Assembly (NCBI GenBank): GCA_014655195.1
Contig: BNBH01000011.1
Span: forward strand, 181,054 to 245,053
Reading direction: 5' to 3'
Length of the DNA: 64,000 nucleotides
Source: Streptomyces cellulosae
GTDB lineage: Bacteria > Actinomycetota > Actinomycetes > Streptomycetales > Streptomycetaceae
In this document: piece by piece, positions 26,658-34,606 of the stretch
Position numbering within the stretch: the first letter of the stretch is position 1
Layout: each line of letters starts with the position of its first letter
Made by a program: the position numbers and the translations under genes
The notes under the pieces: generated by a model
What the model was told of the DNA's origin: nothing
The model's database searches: none
The model's input: the letters and a program-made list of their open reading frames with translations, nothing else

Positions 26658-27287
26658 ATGATCTTCGTCGTGCAAGCACTCGTACCGACCCAAACCCGTA
26701 CCGCGGCGCGCGCGTTGGTCGTGGTCACGCTGCTCTGGGCGTTCGCCGGCGCGCCCGGCCAGGCTGCGGCGGACGCCTGCGCGTACGCCTCGACGGGCCC
26801 GGGCGGCACGGAGGCGGTGGCGGCCGCGGGCCACATCGACCGGTACGTCCCGCCCTGCTCCCCGCCTCCGCCACCCACCCCCACGCCGACACCGACGCCC
26901 ACACCAACTCCTCCCCCACCGCCGCCCTCGCCGACGCCGGCCCCTCCGGGGCCGAAGCCCACGCCCATGCCCATGCCCACGCCCACGCCCACCGTGCGGC
27001 CCGTCACGCCGCCCAAGGCGCGCCCCACCCCGACGCCTCCACCGCCGACGCCGACGGTCAGGCCGCGCCCGACGCTCCGTCCGGCACCGCCGCCCCCACC
27101 GCCACCGCCGTCCCCGGAGCCGTCCGCGACCCCGAGCCCCCGCCCGGCCCTGCGGACCGTCACCTACCCGCGCCACCGCGCGACCGAGGTGAAGCGGCCC
27201 GCCCGGAGCATCACGTCGCCGCTCGTCTTCGTCCTGCTCATCACCACCCCGGCGGTGGTCGCCGTGGCCGCCCTGCGCCCGCGCTGA
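26658..27287 (+). CDS. proline-rich membrane-anchored surface protein
   Basis: A 209-residue protein with an N-terminal signal (ARALVVVTLLWAFAGAPGQAAA) and a short Cys-containing segment. A tract of about 100 residues (roughly 70-168) is almost entirely Pro, Thr and Ser, with PTPTPTPT and PPPPPP runs. A C-terminal hydrophobic helix (TSPLVFVLLITTPAVVAVAALRPR) has a basic tail. The Pro/Thr tract would form a stiff rod spanning the wall. Function unknown. Very biased sequence limits homology. The ATG has a weak ribosome site. Confidence 0.72.
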   Translation: MIFVVQALVPTQTRTAARALVVVTLLWAFAGAPGQAAADACAYASTGPGGTEAVAAAGHIDRYVPPCSPPPPPTPTPTPTPTPTPPPPPPSPTPAPPGPKPTPMPMPTPTPTVRPVTPPKARPTPTPPPPTPTVRPRPTLRPAPPPPPPPPSPEPSATPSPRPALRTVTYPRHRATEVKRPARSITSPLVFVLLITTPAVVAVAALRPR

Positions 27288-27333
27288 CGACCGCCCGCAC
27301 CACCGATCGCCCCTCTCTTCCTGGAGGCACCTC

Positions 27334-28097
27334 TTGCCGGAATGGCTTGTTCTCACCCTCGCCATGCTCGCCGCCTGCGCCGTCGTGGTGATCATCACGC
27401 TTCTCAGGCACCGGAGGGCGGCCGAGGACGAGGACCCCAGCGAGACACCGGACGTCATCGAGTACATGACGATGTGGATCGGCGTGGTGTACGCCATCGT
27501 GCTGGGTCTCGCCATCGCCGGCGTCTGGGAGGGCCACAGCGCCGCCCAGGACGACGTCCGCGCCGAGGCGGTCGCCCTGCACGAGGTCTCCGAACGGGTA
27601 CGGGTCTACCCCGCCGAGATCCGCGACCGGATCCGTGACGATGTCAACGCCTATGTCGGACACGTCGTCACCAGCGAGTGGAAGACCATGGCGGACGACG
27701 ACCGGCTGACCGACGAGGGCGACGAACTGCTCGACCGGCTGCGCCGGGACGTGACCGACTACGAGCCGCGCACCGACTTCGAGGCGCAGGCCTACCAGCC
27801 GCTGGTGGACCAGGTGGCCGCCGCCGACCAGGCCCGCAGCGCCCGCGCGGAGTCGACCGGGGCGACCATCCCGGCGTGGTGTGGTTCGGCCTGGTCACGA
27901 GCGCCGTGGTCACCATCGGCATGATCTTCGCCCTGCAGATCCGGCGCACCCGCCGCGAACTGATCCTCGCCGGGCTGTTCTCGGCGCTCATCGCCTTCCT
28001 GCTGTTCCTCATCTGGGACTTCGACGCGCCCTACAGCAGGGGCCTCGCCGCGACGACGGAGCCGTTCCTGCGGCTGTTCCCGGAGGTCAAGAGCTAG
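27334..28097 (+). pseudogene. DUF4239 membrane protein, single-base frameshift
   Basis: A TTG start with GGAGG 6 bases upstream opens MPEWLVLTLAMLAACAVVVIITLLR, a soluble helical part, then in this frame stops at 27924 after a nonsense tail. The correct C-terminus appears one frame over: VVWFGLVTSAVVTIGMIFALQIRRTRRELI, a further membrane helix, and an end at 28097. Together they give a full DUF4239 protein of about 254 residues with N- and C-terminal membrane segments. One C appears missing in the run at 27870-27872 (ATCCCGGCG where ATCCCCGGCG would restore IPGVVWFG). It is either a recent mutation or a sequencing/assembly error. Confidence 0.82.
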
Positions 28098-28110
28098 GCA
28101 GTAAGCGCGG

Positions 28111-28145
28111 CGGCCGCCCCCGACCGCGGCGGTCGGGGGCGGCCG
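28111..28145. terminator. strong hairpin terminator after the DUF4239 gene
   Basis: A perfect 16-base stem, CGGCCGCCCCCGACCG / CGGTCGGGGGCGGCCG, with a CGG loop, 13 bases after the stop codon. There is no marked T-tract. Confidence 0.75.
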
Positions 28146-28543
28146 TCACACAGGGGCCTCACCGGTGTTCATCGCCGAACACCGAACTCCCCGGTCAGCG
28201 CGCCGCTTCCCGCCGGGTAGCCGCCCGTCGCCGCCCGGCGCGGACGGTGAAGCGCACCGTCACCTCCCGACCGGGGCGGACGGTGACGTCCTGGTGCTGC
28301 TCGGGCTCGCCGGCCACCGTCAGCACGGCGTGAGCCGGCGACCGTCAGCACGACGTGAGGACGAGCGCGACAAGGCGGTGTACGACACGCTGATCCGCAG
28401 GACCCGGGCCACGGCGGAGCGCGGAGGCCACCCGCCGCGGGTGGATGTGAGCCCCGCGCGCGCGACCGCGCCCCGGACACCGTCAGGGTCCGGGGCGCGG
28501 ACTTCGGGCACGTGCGGAACGGTGGGCCGAGGGGAACAGCGCC
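28146..28543. other. 398-bp region with decayed coding remnant
   Basis: No intact gene. On the minus strand, a frame ending near 28198 reads HAVLTVAGEPEQHQDVTVRP, then REVTVRFTVRAGRR before a stop. This looks like the last beta-strands of an extracellular beta-sandwich protein. Just upstream of it, a 25-base tandem duplication would shift the frame. On the plus strand, a short stretch (DERDKAVYDTLIRRTRATAE) also looks protein-like but has no start. Probably the wreck of one or two former genes. Confidence 0.4.
28309..28358. repeat. 25-bp tandem duplication (two copies)
   Basis: Copy 1 (28309-28333) and copy 2 (28334-28358) are adjacent and differ at two positions. Each contains ACCGTCAGCACG. 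Because 25 is not a multiple of three, the duplication shifts any frame running through it. Confidence 0.8.
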
Positions 28544-29041
28544 TCAGATCCGCTTCTCGGCGCGGCGGCGCATCCAGAAGAAGCCGCTGCCGACGACCGC
28601 GGCGGCCACCAGCGATCCTCCGATGGCCATGTCGGTGGGGGTCGCGCCGGTGGTGCTGCTGCCGCCGATGCCGCCGCGGACACCGCCGATGACGGTGAAG
28701 GCGGCCGGACGGGTCAGGGGGCGGCCGGAGCAGTGGACGGTGATGGAGTAGGAACCGGGACGGGCGTTCTCGTCGATGGTGGCGGTGCCCCTGGCCGTGT
28801 CGTCGCGGTTGTTGATCGGCGTCAGGTTGGTCCGCTCGAAGACCTCCGAGGTGGCGTGGCCACCGTGGGGGCAGCCGTCGACGGTGATGGTGAGCTGGCC
28901 GCCCCGGGCAATGACGCTGGGCTGGGCGGTGATGTTGGACGGGTTGGCGATCCGTCCGCCGTCGGCGACGGCCGCCGGGGCGGCGACCCCGAGGACGGCG
29001 ACCGCCGCTCCGGCGGCCGCGAGGGCACGTGTGTTGCGCAT
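28544..29041 (-). CDS. secreted protein with C-terminal membrane anchor
   Basis: A 165-residue protein. It has a signal peptide (MRNTRALAAAGAAVAVLGVAAPAAVADG) and a beta-sandwich body with two Cys (TITVDGCPHGGH, SITVHCSGRPLTRPAAFTV). A Gly/Ser/Thr linker (GGSSTTGATPTD) leads to a hydrophobic helix (GGSLVAAAVVGSGFFW) ending in the basic tail MRRRAEKRI. The C-terminal layout is that of a sortase substrate, yet no LPxTG or LAxTG is present. The class F sortase gene lies next to it, divergent. GGAGG is well placed before the ATG. Function unknown. Confidence 0.8.
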   Translation of the reverse strand: MRNTRALAAAGAAVAVLGVAAPAAVADGGRIANPSNITAQPSVIARGGQLTITVDGCPHGGHATSEVFERTNLTPINNRDDTARGTATIDENARPGSYSITVHCSGRPLTRPAAFTVIGGVRGGIGGSSTTGATPTDMAIGGSLVAAAVVGSGFFWMRRRAEKRI

Positions 29042-29378
29042 GGTGATCCTCCGCGGGAGACGCCCCGGGTCCCGTCCCCGGTCCGATCGGCGAGAAAGCG
29101 CCTCCCGGAAAGACCCTCAGTTGCCCTGCGCCGCCGCGCATTTCGGGAATGGTCCGTACGGTTGAGGGCCACCCCCGCCCCTCCCGTGGGGGCGGGGCCA
29201 TCACCGCAGGTCACGGACCGTCAGAAGATCTTCGTCCGGGATCACCTCGGATGGCGCACGCCGCCCGCCCGGGGGCCACCCGTTCGCCGCCGTCCCGTCG
29301 CCGGTGGCGCACCCTCCGCTTAGCGTTCACGTCATGCGCGAGTGACACGGCGACGGCCGTGTCGAGAGGGGAAGGCGA
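29042..29378. other. divergent intergenic region before the sortase gene
   Basis: No gene is evident. It contains a GC hairpin (CCCCGCCCC at 29173-29181 pairing with GGGGCGGGG at 29189-29197). The promoters of the anchored secreted protein (minus) and the class F sortase (plus) must lie here. No clear -35/-10 pair was recognised. Confidence 0.5.
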
Positions 29379-30044
29379 ATGTCAGCTTTCGAGCCGGCCG
29401 AAGCCGAAGAGGAGGTGCGCCCGAGGAGGCGCGCCCCGTGGGGCGTGATAGCGCTGGTCCTGCTCACCGGCCTCGCGCTGCTCCGCAACGGCTCCGGGGA
29501 GTTCGACGTGGGCCCGCCGCAGCCGGCCGGTGCGGCCGCCGCGGACAGCGCGACCCCCGGCGCCGTCGTCGGCGCGCTGCCGCCGCTGCCGTACGCGGTG
29601 CCGGACCGGGTGCGGATCCCGGCGATCCAGGTGGACGCGCCGATCGTGCCGGTGGGTCTGGACGCGGAGGGCTGGGTGGACGCGCCGCCGCCCGAGGACC
29701 CGAACCTGGCGGGCTGGTTCACGGGCGCGGTCTCGCCGGGTGAGAAGGGCACGTCGGTCGTGGTCGGGCACGTGGACAACGCGCAGGGCCCGGCGGTGTT
29801 CTACGGTCTGGGCGCGCTGAAGAAGGGCAACCGGGTCGAGATCGCCCGCAAGGACGGGAAGACCGCCGTGTTCGAGGTCTACGGCGTGGAGGTCTTCGCG
29901 AAGAACGACTTCCCCGGCGACCGGGTCTACGCGTCCAAGGGGACGGCCGAACTGCGGGTCATCACCTGCGGCGGCGGCTTCACCCAGCAGGACGGCTACG
30001 ACGGCAACGTGGTCGCCTTCGCCCGCCTGGCCGAGGTCGTCTGA
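29379..30044 (+). CDS. class F sortase
   Basis: A 221-residue sortase with an N-terminal membrane helix (WGVIALVLLTGLALL) and an extracytoplasmic catalytic barrel. The catalytic His is in VVVGHVDNAQGP and the Cys in LRVITCGGGF. The position of the usual catalytic Arg, read from the strand after the Cys (GYDGNVVAFARL), seems to be Asn; I cannot place the Arg with certainty. Class F sortases are common in actinobacteria and are poorly characterised. The adjacent anchored protein is a candidate substrate. The ATG lies after GAGAGGGGAAGG. Confidence 0.9.
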   Translation: MSAFEPAEAEEEVRPRRRAPWGVIALVLLTGLALLRNGSGEFDVGPPQPAGAAAADSATPGAVVGALPPLPYAVPDRVRIPAIQVDAPIVPVGLDAEGWVDAPPPEDPNLAGWFTGAVSPGEKGTSVVVGHVDNAQGPAVFYGLGALKKGNRVEIARKDGKTAVFEVYGVEVFAKNDFPGDRVYASKGTAELRVITCGGGFTQQDGYDGNVVAFARLAEVV

Positions 30045-30053
30045 GCCGCTCGC

Positions 30054-30092
30054 CGAGCCGCCCCCGCCCGCAGCACGGGCGGGGGCGGCTCG
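30054..30092. terminator. bidirectional terminator between sortase and deacetylase genes
   Basis: A perfect 17-base stem, CGAGCCGCCCCCGCCCG / CGGGCGGGGGCGGCTCG, with a CAGCA loop, lies between two convergent genes and is followed by a short T/C run. Confidence 0.8.
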
Positions 30093-30099
30093 GCCGTTC

Positions 30100-30939
30100 T
30101 CAGACGTACTCGCGGCGGGGGACGGTGACGTGGTAGCCGGAGTCCAGCAGGTGGGGCAGGTAGGAGCGCAGGGCCTTCACGCTCTGCGAGCGGTCGCCCC
30201 CGGCGTCGTGGGAGAGCACCACGACGCCGGGGGCGGCGCCCTCCTCGACCCGGCCGACGATGGTGCGGGTGCCGGGTTCGGTCCAGTCGAGGGTGTCGAG
30301 GGTCCAGGCGAGCGGCTCCATGCCGAGTTCGGCGCCGAGTTCGAAGGCGGCGCGGTTCCAGGCGCCGTAGGGGGCGCGGAACCATTCGGGGCGGGCGCCG
30401 TAGTGCTTCTCGACGACGTCGCTGGTGCGTTCCATCTCGGAGCGGATGGTGCGGCGGCGGAGCTTCGTCAGCAGCGGGTGCGACCAGGTGTGGTTGCCGA
30501 CGACGTGCCCCTCGTCGGCCATGCGGGCCAGCAGGTCGGGGTTGTACTCGGCCATCTCGCCGCACACGAAGAACATCGCGCGCACCTCGTACCGGGCCAG
30601 GGTGTCGAGGATGCGGGGGGTGTAGCGGGGATCGGGCCCGTCGTCGAAGGTGAGCACGACCGTGCGGCCGTTCTCCGGGACCTTCAGCAGCGGCTCCTCG
30701 CGCACCAGGGTCCTGCCGGGCGCGGTGCGCGGGGGGCCGTAGCCGGTCAGGGGCCGCAGCCGGTACTCGGAGGGCCTGAGCGGGCGGCGGGCCGGGGGCG
30801 CTCCGGCGGCGGGCGGGGAGGCGGTCGCGCCCCGGTTCCCGGCCCCCGGCGCGAGCGCCGCGGCGATGCCTGCCGCGCCCAGCGTGGCGGCACCGGCGAG
30901 CAACGCCCGGCGCCGGGTGAGCAATTGATCCTTCTGCAT
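30100..30939 (-). CDS. Tat-exported polysaccharide deacetylase
   Basis: A 279-residue NodB-homology enzyme. The N-terminus MQKDQLLTRRRALLAGAATLGAAGIAAAL is a twin-arginine-type signal. The deacetylase domain starts at about residue 90 with VVLTFDDGPDPRYTP (catalytic Asp and metal Asp). The metal His pair is in VVGNHTWSHPLL, and RAPYGAWNR and LDTLDWTEPGT follow. It removes acetyl groups from N-acetylglucosamine polymers (peptidoglycan, chitin or another surface glycan). It fits the surrounding envelope genes. The ATG at 30939 is the first that includes the Tat motif. Confidence 0.9.
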   Translation of the reverse strand: MQKDQLLTRRRALLAGAATLGAAGIAAALAPGAGNRGATASPPAAGAPPARRPLRPSEYRLRPLTGYGPPRTAPGRTLVREEPLLKVPENGRTVVLTFDDGPDPRYTPRILDTLARYEVRAMFFVCGEMAEYNPDLLARMADEGHVVGNHTWSHPLLTKLRRRTIRSEMERTSDVVEKHYGARPEWFRAPYGAWNRAAFELGAELGMEPLAWTLDTLDWTEPGTRTIVGRVEEGAAPGVVVLSHDAGGDRSQSVKALRSYLPHLLDSGYHVTVPRREYV

Positions 30940-31086
30940 GACTCATGAGTCGCCCCGCGGGGGTCCGGCACAGCGCCGCGACACCGGTGCGGCGGCACCA
31001 TTTCACCTGATCGGCGCAGCATACGGCGGAGTTTCCCGGGGACCTCGCGGTGTCCGGCCGGGCGGCGCTCCGATAGCCTCGCGGTC

Positions 31087-31548
31087 GTGACGGAACAGCA
31101 GTCCCATCGGTTCGAGCGGGGCACGGACGGCCCGAAGGTGATCGTGGCCGGCGTGGACGGCTCCGACTCGTCGCTGCGCGCGGCGGCGTACGCCGCGGGT
31201 CTGGCGCGGCGTCAGGGCGCGCTGCTCGCCATCGTGTACGTGCAGCCGGTGCTGGCGGCCGGGGCGGCGCTCGGCGCGCCGGTGGCGGACACGACGGAGG
31301 AGATAGCGCAGGATCTCGCGGCGCAGATCCGGGAGTCGATGGAGCGGATCAAGGGGATCTTCGACATCCGCTGGGAGTTCCACACCTTCCGGGGCGACCC
31401 GTACAACGGCCTGGTGAAGGCGGCGGACGACCTCACGGCGGACGCGGTGGTCGTGGGCGCGTCCGAGCAGGCGGGGCACCGGTTCGTGGGGTCGGTTGCG
31501 GTGCGGCTGGTGAAGGCGGGGCGCTGGCCGGTGACGGTGGTGCCGTAG
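31087..31548 (+). CDS. universal stress protein
   Basis: A 153-residue UspA-fold protein: KVIVAGVDGSDSSLRAAAYAAGLA at the first strand and the late ATP-loop AVVVGASEQAGHRFVGSVAVRLV. The loop resembles G-2x-G-9x-GS but has extra residues, so ATP binding is likely but not certain. It begins with GTG and stands between the deacetylase (divergent) and an amino-acid permease (downstream, same strand). Confidence 0.87.
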   Translation: MTEQQSHRFERGTDGPKVIVAGVDGSDSSLRAAAYAAGLARRQGALLAIVYVQPVLAAGAALGAPVADTTEEIAQDLAAQIRESMERIKGIFDIRWEFHTFRGDPYNGLVKAADDLTADAVVVGASEQAGHRFVGSVAVRLVKAGRWPVTVVP

Positions 31549-31656
31549 TCCGGTGAAGGCGGGCCCCGCGGCTCGCGTGGTGTCTTCCGTCGGCGTCGCC
31601 CCGGGGGGATCATGAGCCCTCGTCAGCCGCTTGCCGAACGCGAAGAGGTGAGGCGC

Positions 31657-33078
31657 ATGGCCGAGCTCCGGACGGGCGAGGGGATTCTCCGCCGCAAACC
31701 GATCGAGCACATCGAGGAGACGGAGGTCGGCCGGGGTCCCCGGCTGGAGCGCACCCTGGGCCTCTGGCAGCTCACCGCGATCGGCGTGGGCGGCATCATC
31801 GGCGCGGGCATCTTCACGCTCGCGGGGACGGTCGCGAACGGCACGGCGGGGCCCGCGGTGCTGTTGTCGTTCCTGATCGCGGGCGTGGCGAGCGCGGCGG
31901 CGGCGCTGTCGTACGCGGAGTTCGCGGGGATGATCCCGAAGGCGGGATCGGCCTACACGTACGGGTACGCGGTGCTGGGCGAGCTGGCGGGCTGGTTCAT
32001 CGGCTGGGATCTGCTGCTGGAGTACACGGCGATCGTCGCGGTGGTCGGCATCGGCATCTCCGGCTACTTCGGCTTCCTGGTCAACGAGATGGGCGCCGAC
32101 CTTCCGGCCTGGATGCTGGGCGCGCCCGGCACCGGGGACGGGCACCGGGTGGATCTGTTCGCGGCGCTGCTGTGTCTGCTGATCGCGGCGCTGCTGAACC
32201 TGGGCATCAAGAACGCGGCGCGGTTCGAGACGGTCGTCGTGGTGCTGAAGGTGCTGGTCGTGCTGCTGGTGATCGGCGTCGGCGTGTTCCACATCCGGGC
32301 GGAGCACTACGAGCCGTTCTTCCCGTTCGGCGTCGGCGGGGCGTTCACGGGTGCGGCGACGGTGTTCTTCGCGGTGTTCGGCTACGACGCCATGTCGACG
32401 GCGGCGGAGGAGTCCAAGGACGCGCAGCGGCACATGCCGAAGGCGATCATCTACTCGCTGATCATCTCGATGGTGCTGTACGTGGCGGCGTGTCTGGTGC
32501 TGACGGGCATGCAGGACTACAAGGACATCGACCCGGAGAGCGGCTTCTCCACGGCGTTCAAGTCGGTGGGGCTGAGCGGTCTCGCGGACGTGATCGCGGT
32601 GGGCGCCATCATCGGCATCCTCACGGTGATGTTCACGTTCATGCTGGGCGTGACCCGGGTGTGGTTCGCGATGTCCCGGGACGGGCTGCTGCCCCACTGG
32701 TTCGCGAAGACGCACCCGAAGCGGCACGTGCCGACGCGCGTCACCTGGATCGTGGGGGTGGCGTCGGCCGCCATCGCCGGGTTCCTGCCGATCGGCGAGG
32801 CGGCGGAGCTGACGAACATCGGCATCCTGCTGGCGTTCGTGGTGGTGTGCACGGCGGTGATCGTGCTGCGCTACCGGCAGCCGGAGCTGCCGCGCTCCTT
32901 CCGCACCCCGTGGATGCCGGTGGTGCCCGCGGTGGGCGTGGCCTTCTCGCTCTGGCTGATCACGTTCCTGCAGTGGCAGACCTGGGCACGGTTCGCGGTG
33001 TGGTTCGCCATCGGTCTGGTCGTCTATTTCGGCTACTCCTACCGGCGTTCGGCGCTGGCGCGGGCGGGCCGGGATTAG
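31657..33078 (+). CDS. APC family amino-acid permease (CAT-type)
   Basis: A 473-residue transporter with 12 or more membrane segments. The first segment carries the APC substrate motif TAIGVGGIIGAGIFTLAG, and AALSYAEFAGMIPKAGSAYTYGYAVLGELAGWFIGWDL-type sequence marks the cationic amino acid transporter branch. It imports amino acids with protons. I prefer the ATG at 31657 (MAELRTGEGILRRKPIE), which has GAGGTGAGG upstream and matches the usual start of close relatives. The frame allows an earlier ATG at 31612. Confidence 0.9.
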   Translation: MAELRTGEGILRRKPIEHIEETEVGRGPRLERTLGLWQLTAIGVGGIIGAGIFTLAGTVANGTAGPAVLLSFLIAGVASAAAALSYAEFAGMIPKAGSAYTYGYAVLGELAGWFIGWDLLLEYTAIVAVVGIGISGYFGFLVNEMGADLPAWMLGAPGTGDGHRVDLFAALLCLLIAALLNLGIKNAARFETVVVVLKVLVVLLVIGVGVFHIRAEHYEPFFPFGVGGAFTGAATVFFAVFGYDAMSTAAEESKDAQRHMPKAIIYSLIISMVLYVAACLVLTGMQDYKDIDPESGFSTAFKSVGLSGLADVIAVGAIIGILTVMFTFMLGVTRVWFAMSRDGLLPHWFAKTHPKRHVPTRVTWIVGVASAAIAGFLPIGEAAELTNIGILLAFVVVCTAVIVLRYRQPELPRSFRTPWMPVVPAVGVAFSLWLITFLQWQTWARFAVWFAIGLVVYFGYSYRRSALARAGRD

Positions 33079-33311
33079 GGCCTGTCGGGCGGATCAGGTT
33101 GGGGGAAAGGAGCGGCGCCTTGCAACCCAGGTGAGCGGGGTCTGGTGCGTCGAGCCGCAAGGCGGAGGAGGGAGCCGGCGCGAGGGGGGTCCCTCCCGCG
33201 CGAGCGACGCCGGGCCCCCGAGTGCCCGTCCCAGGAGGAAGCCCCCTGCACCACCCGCGAACCGGAAGTCCCGCGATTGAACTCGGGGCAGTCCGGCAGC
33301 ACCATGGACAG

Positions 33312-33722
33312 GTGGGCAGGCGAAATCTCGTACGCAGGGGAGTTGCGCTCGCGGCTGGGTCTCTGTTGCTGCTGGTCGGGGTCGCGCTCCTGGTTCTGCC
33401 CGGCCCGGGACTGCTGCTCGTCCTCGCAGGGTTGCTGGTCCTCGCTGACCAGTTTCCTGCCGTGGCTCGCTACGTCGACCCCGTACGTCGGCGTGCGATG
33501 AGAGCGGCCAGGGAAAGCGTCTCCACTCCGCTGAGGATCACCGGTTCCTGCCTCGCAGCAGCAGCCTTGCTGGCAGCAGGTCTGTTCTGGGGAATCATGC
33601 CTGCCCTGCCCTTCGGCGGCTGGCCCACGGGCGCCGGGCTCATCCTGTCGGGTGTCGTCCTCGTCGCCCTGCTGGTGTACAGCTATCGCACGACCCGCGC
33701 CGGCGCCGGCGACGGCACCTGA
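33312..33722 (+). CDS. PGPGW-motif small membrane protein
   Basis: About 136 residues with two pairs of membrane helices. The first pair spans the motif VLPGPGLLLVLAGLLVLADQF, the signature of the PGPGW / TIGR02611 family. The second pair carries the short sequence LPFGGWPTGAG. Function unknown; the family is widespread in actinobacteria. The start is uncertain: a GTG at 33312 gives a compact protein (MGRRNLVRRGVALAAGSLL), while the frame remains open to 33222. The end overlaps the convergent hydrolase by 40 bases. Confidence 0.7.
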   Translation: MGRRNLVRRGVALAAGSLLLLVGVALLVLPGPGLLLVLAGLLVLADQFPAVARYVDPVRRRAMRAARESVSTPLRITGSCLAAAALLAAGLFWGIMPALPFGGWPTGAGLILSGVVLVALLVYSYRTTRAGAGDGT

Positions 33723-34549
33723 CATGGGGCGGCCACGGCGCTTCCCAGGAAGTCGAGCAGGACGCCGATGAACGCGTCGGGGCGTTCCATGGCCGAGTAG
33801 TGGCCGGTGCCCTCGATGGTCGCCGTACGGCCGTCGGGGACGGCGCCGGCCAGGCGCTCGGCGGCGGCGTGCAGATCGGCCGGCTCGAGGGAGCCGTTGA
33901 CGGCGAGCAGCGGGACGTGGATCTCGCCGACGCGGTCGAAGGAGCCGGTCACCGGCACCAGCCAGTCCTTCTCGCCCGCGCTGTGCTTGGAGAGCGTGTG
34001 CAGGGCCGGCTCTCGGACGCGGCGCAGGATCTCCGGGTCGATGTCGTCGGCCGAGCGGCCGGGGCCCGGCACGAGCCGCAGGAAGGCGTCGAGCCAGGTG
34101 GTCACGTCCCCGGTGGCGAGCGCCCGGGCGATCGCCTCCTGGAGTTCCTGGTGCCAGGGGTCGGTGGAGCGGAAGTCGCCGGTCGCGGCCCCCGCGGTGA
34201 CCACCGCGCGGACGAGGCCGGGGTGTTCGAGCACGGTGTCGGTGGCGATCACGCCGCCCATGGAGAGGCCGACGAGGACGGCGGGTCCGGCGTCGAGGTG
34301 GCGCAGCAGCGCGGCCAGGTCGTCGGCCCAGCGGAAGGGCGCGGTGGCGTTGGCGGAGAAGCCGTGGCCGCGGGTGTCGGGGGCGACCACCCGGTACCGC
34401 TCGGCGAGGACGGGCACGTGGTCGTCCCAGATCCGGTGGTCGACGAAGCCGGAGTGGAGCAGGACGACGAGGTCGCCGGAGCCGGTGTCGCGGTAGGCGA
34501 GGTCACCGTCGGCGGACGGGAAGGTATGGAGGTCCGAAGCACCAGTCAT
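33683..34549 (-). CDS. alpha/beta hydrolase
   Basis: A 288-residue alpha/beta-fold hydrolase. The oxyanion segment is LVVLLHSGFVDHRIWD, the nucleophile elbow is VLVGLSMGGVIA (Ser), the acid is near LLAVNGSLEPADL, and the His is in IEGTGHYSAMERPDAF. Substrate unknown; probably a small ester or lactone. The ATG at 34549 overlaps an operator palindrome shared with the divergent MarR gene, strongly suggesting MarR control. The last 13 codons overlap the PGPGW gene on the other strand. Confidence 0.88.
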   Translation of the reverse strand: MTGASDLHTFPSADGDLAYRDTGSGDLVVLLHSGFVDHRIWDDHVPVLAERYRVVAPDTRGHGFSANATAPFRWADDLAALLRHLDAGPAVLVGLSMGGVIATDTVLEHPGLVRAVVTAGAATGDFRSTDPWHQELQEAIARALATGDVTTWLDAFLRLVPGPGRSADDIDPEILRRVREPALHTLSKHSAGEKDWLVPVTGSFDRVGEIHVPLLAVNGSLEPADLHAAAERLAGAVPDGRTATIEGTGHYSAMERPDAFIGVLLDFLGSAVAAPCQVPSPAPARVVR

Positions 34550-34565
34550 GACAACCAAGGTGTCA
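34549..34565. promoter_or_regulatory. MarR operator candidate, copy 1
   Basis: TGACAACCAAGGTGTCA is an inverted repeat TGACA-N7-TGTCA that overlaps the hydrolase start codon. Copy 2 lies 31 bases away, about three helical turns. Confidence 0.7.
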
Positions 34566-34579
34566 TGTCGGGGGCGCTT

Positions 34580-34596
34580 TGACAACTGGGATGTCA
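34580..34596. promoter_or_regulatory. MarR operator candidate, copy 2
   Basis: TGACAACTGGGATGTCA has the same TGACA-N7-TGTCA arms as copy 1 and ends 10 bases before the MarR start codon. Two identical-arm sites in a 57-base divergent region point to cooperative repression of both genes. Confidence 0.7.
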
Positions 34597-34606
34597 TGAT
34601 GGGCGG

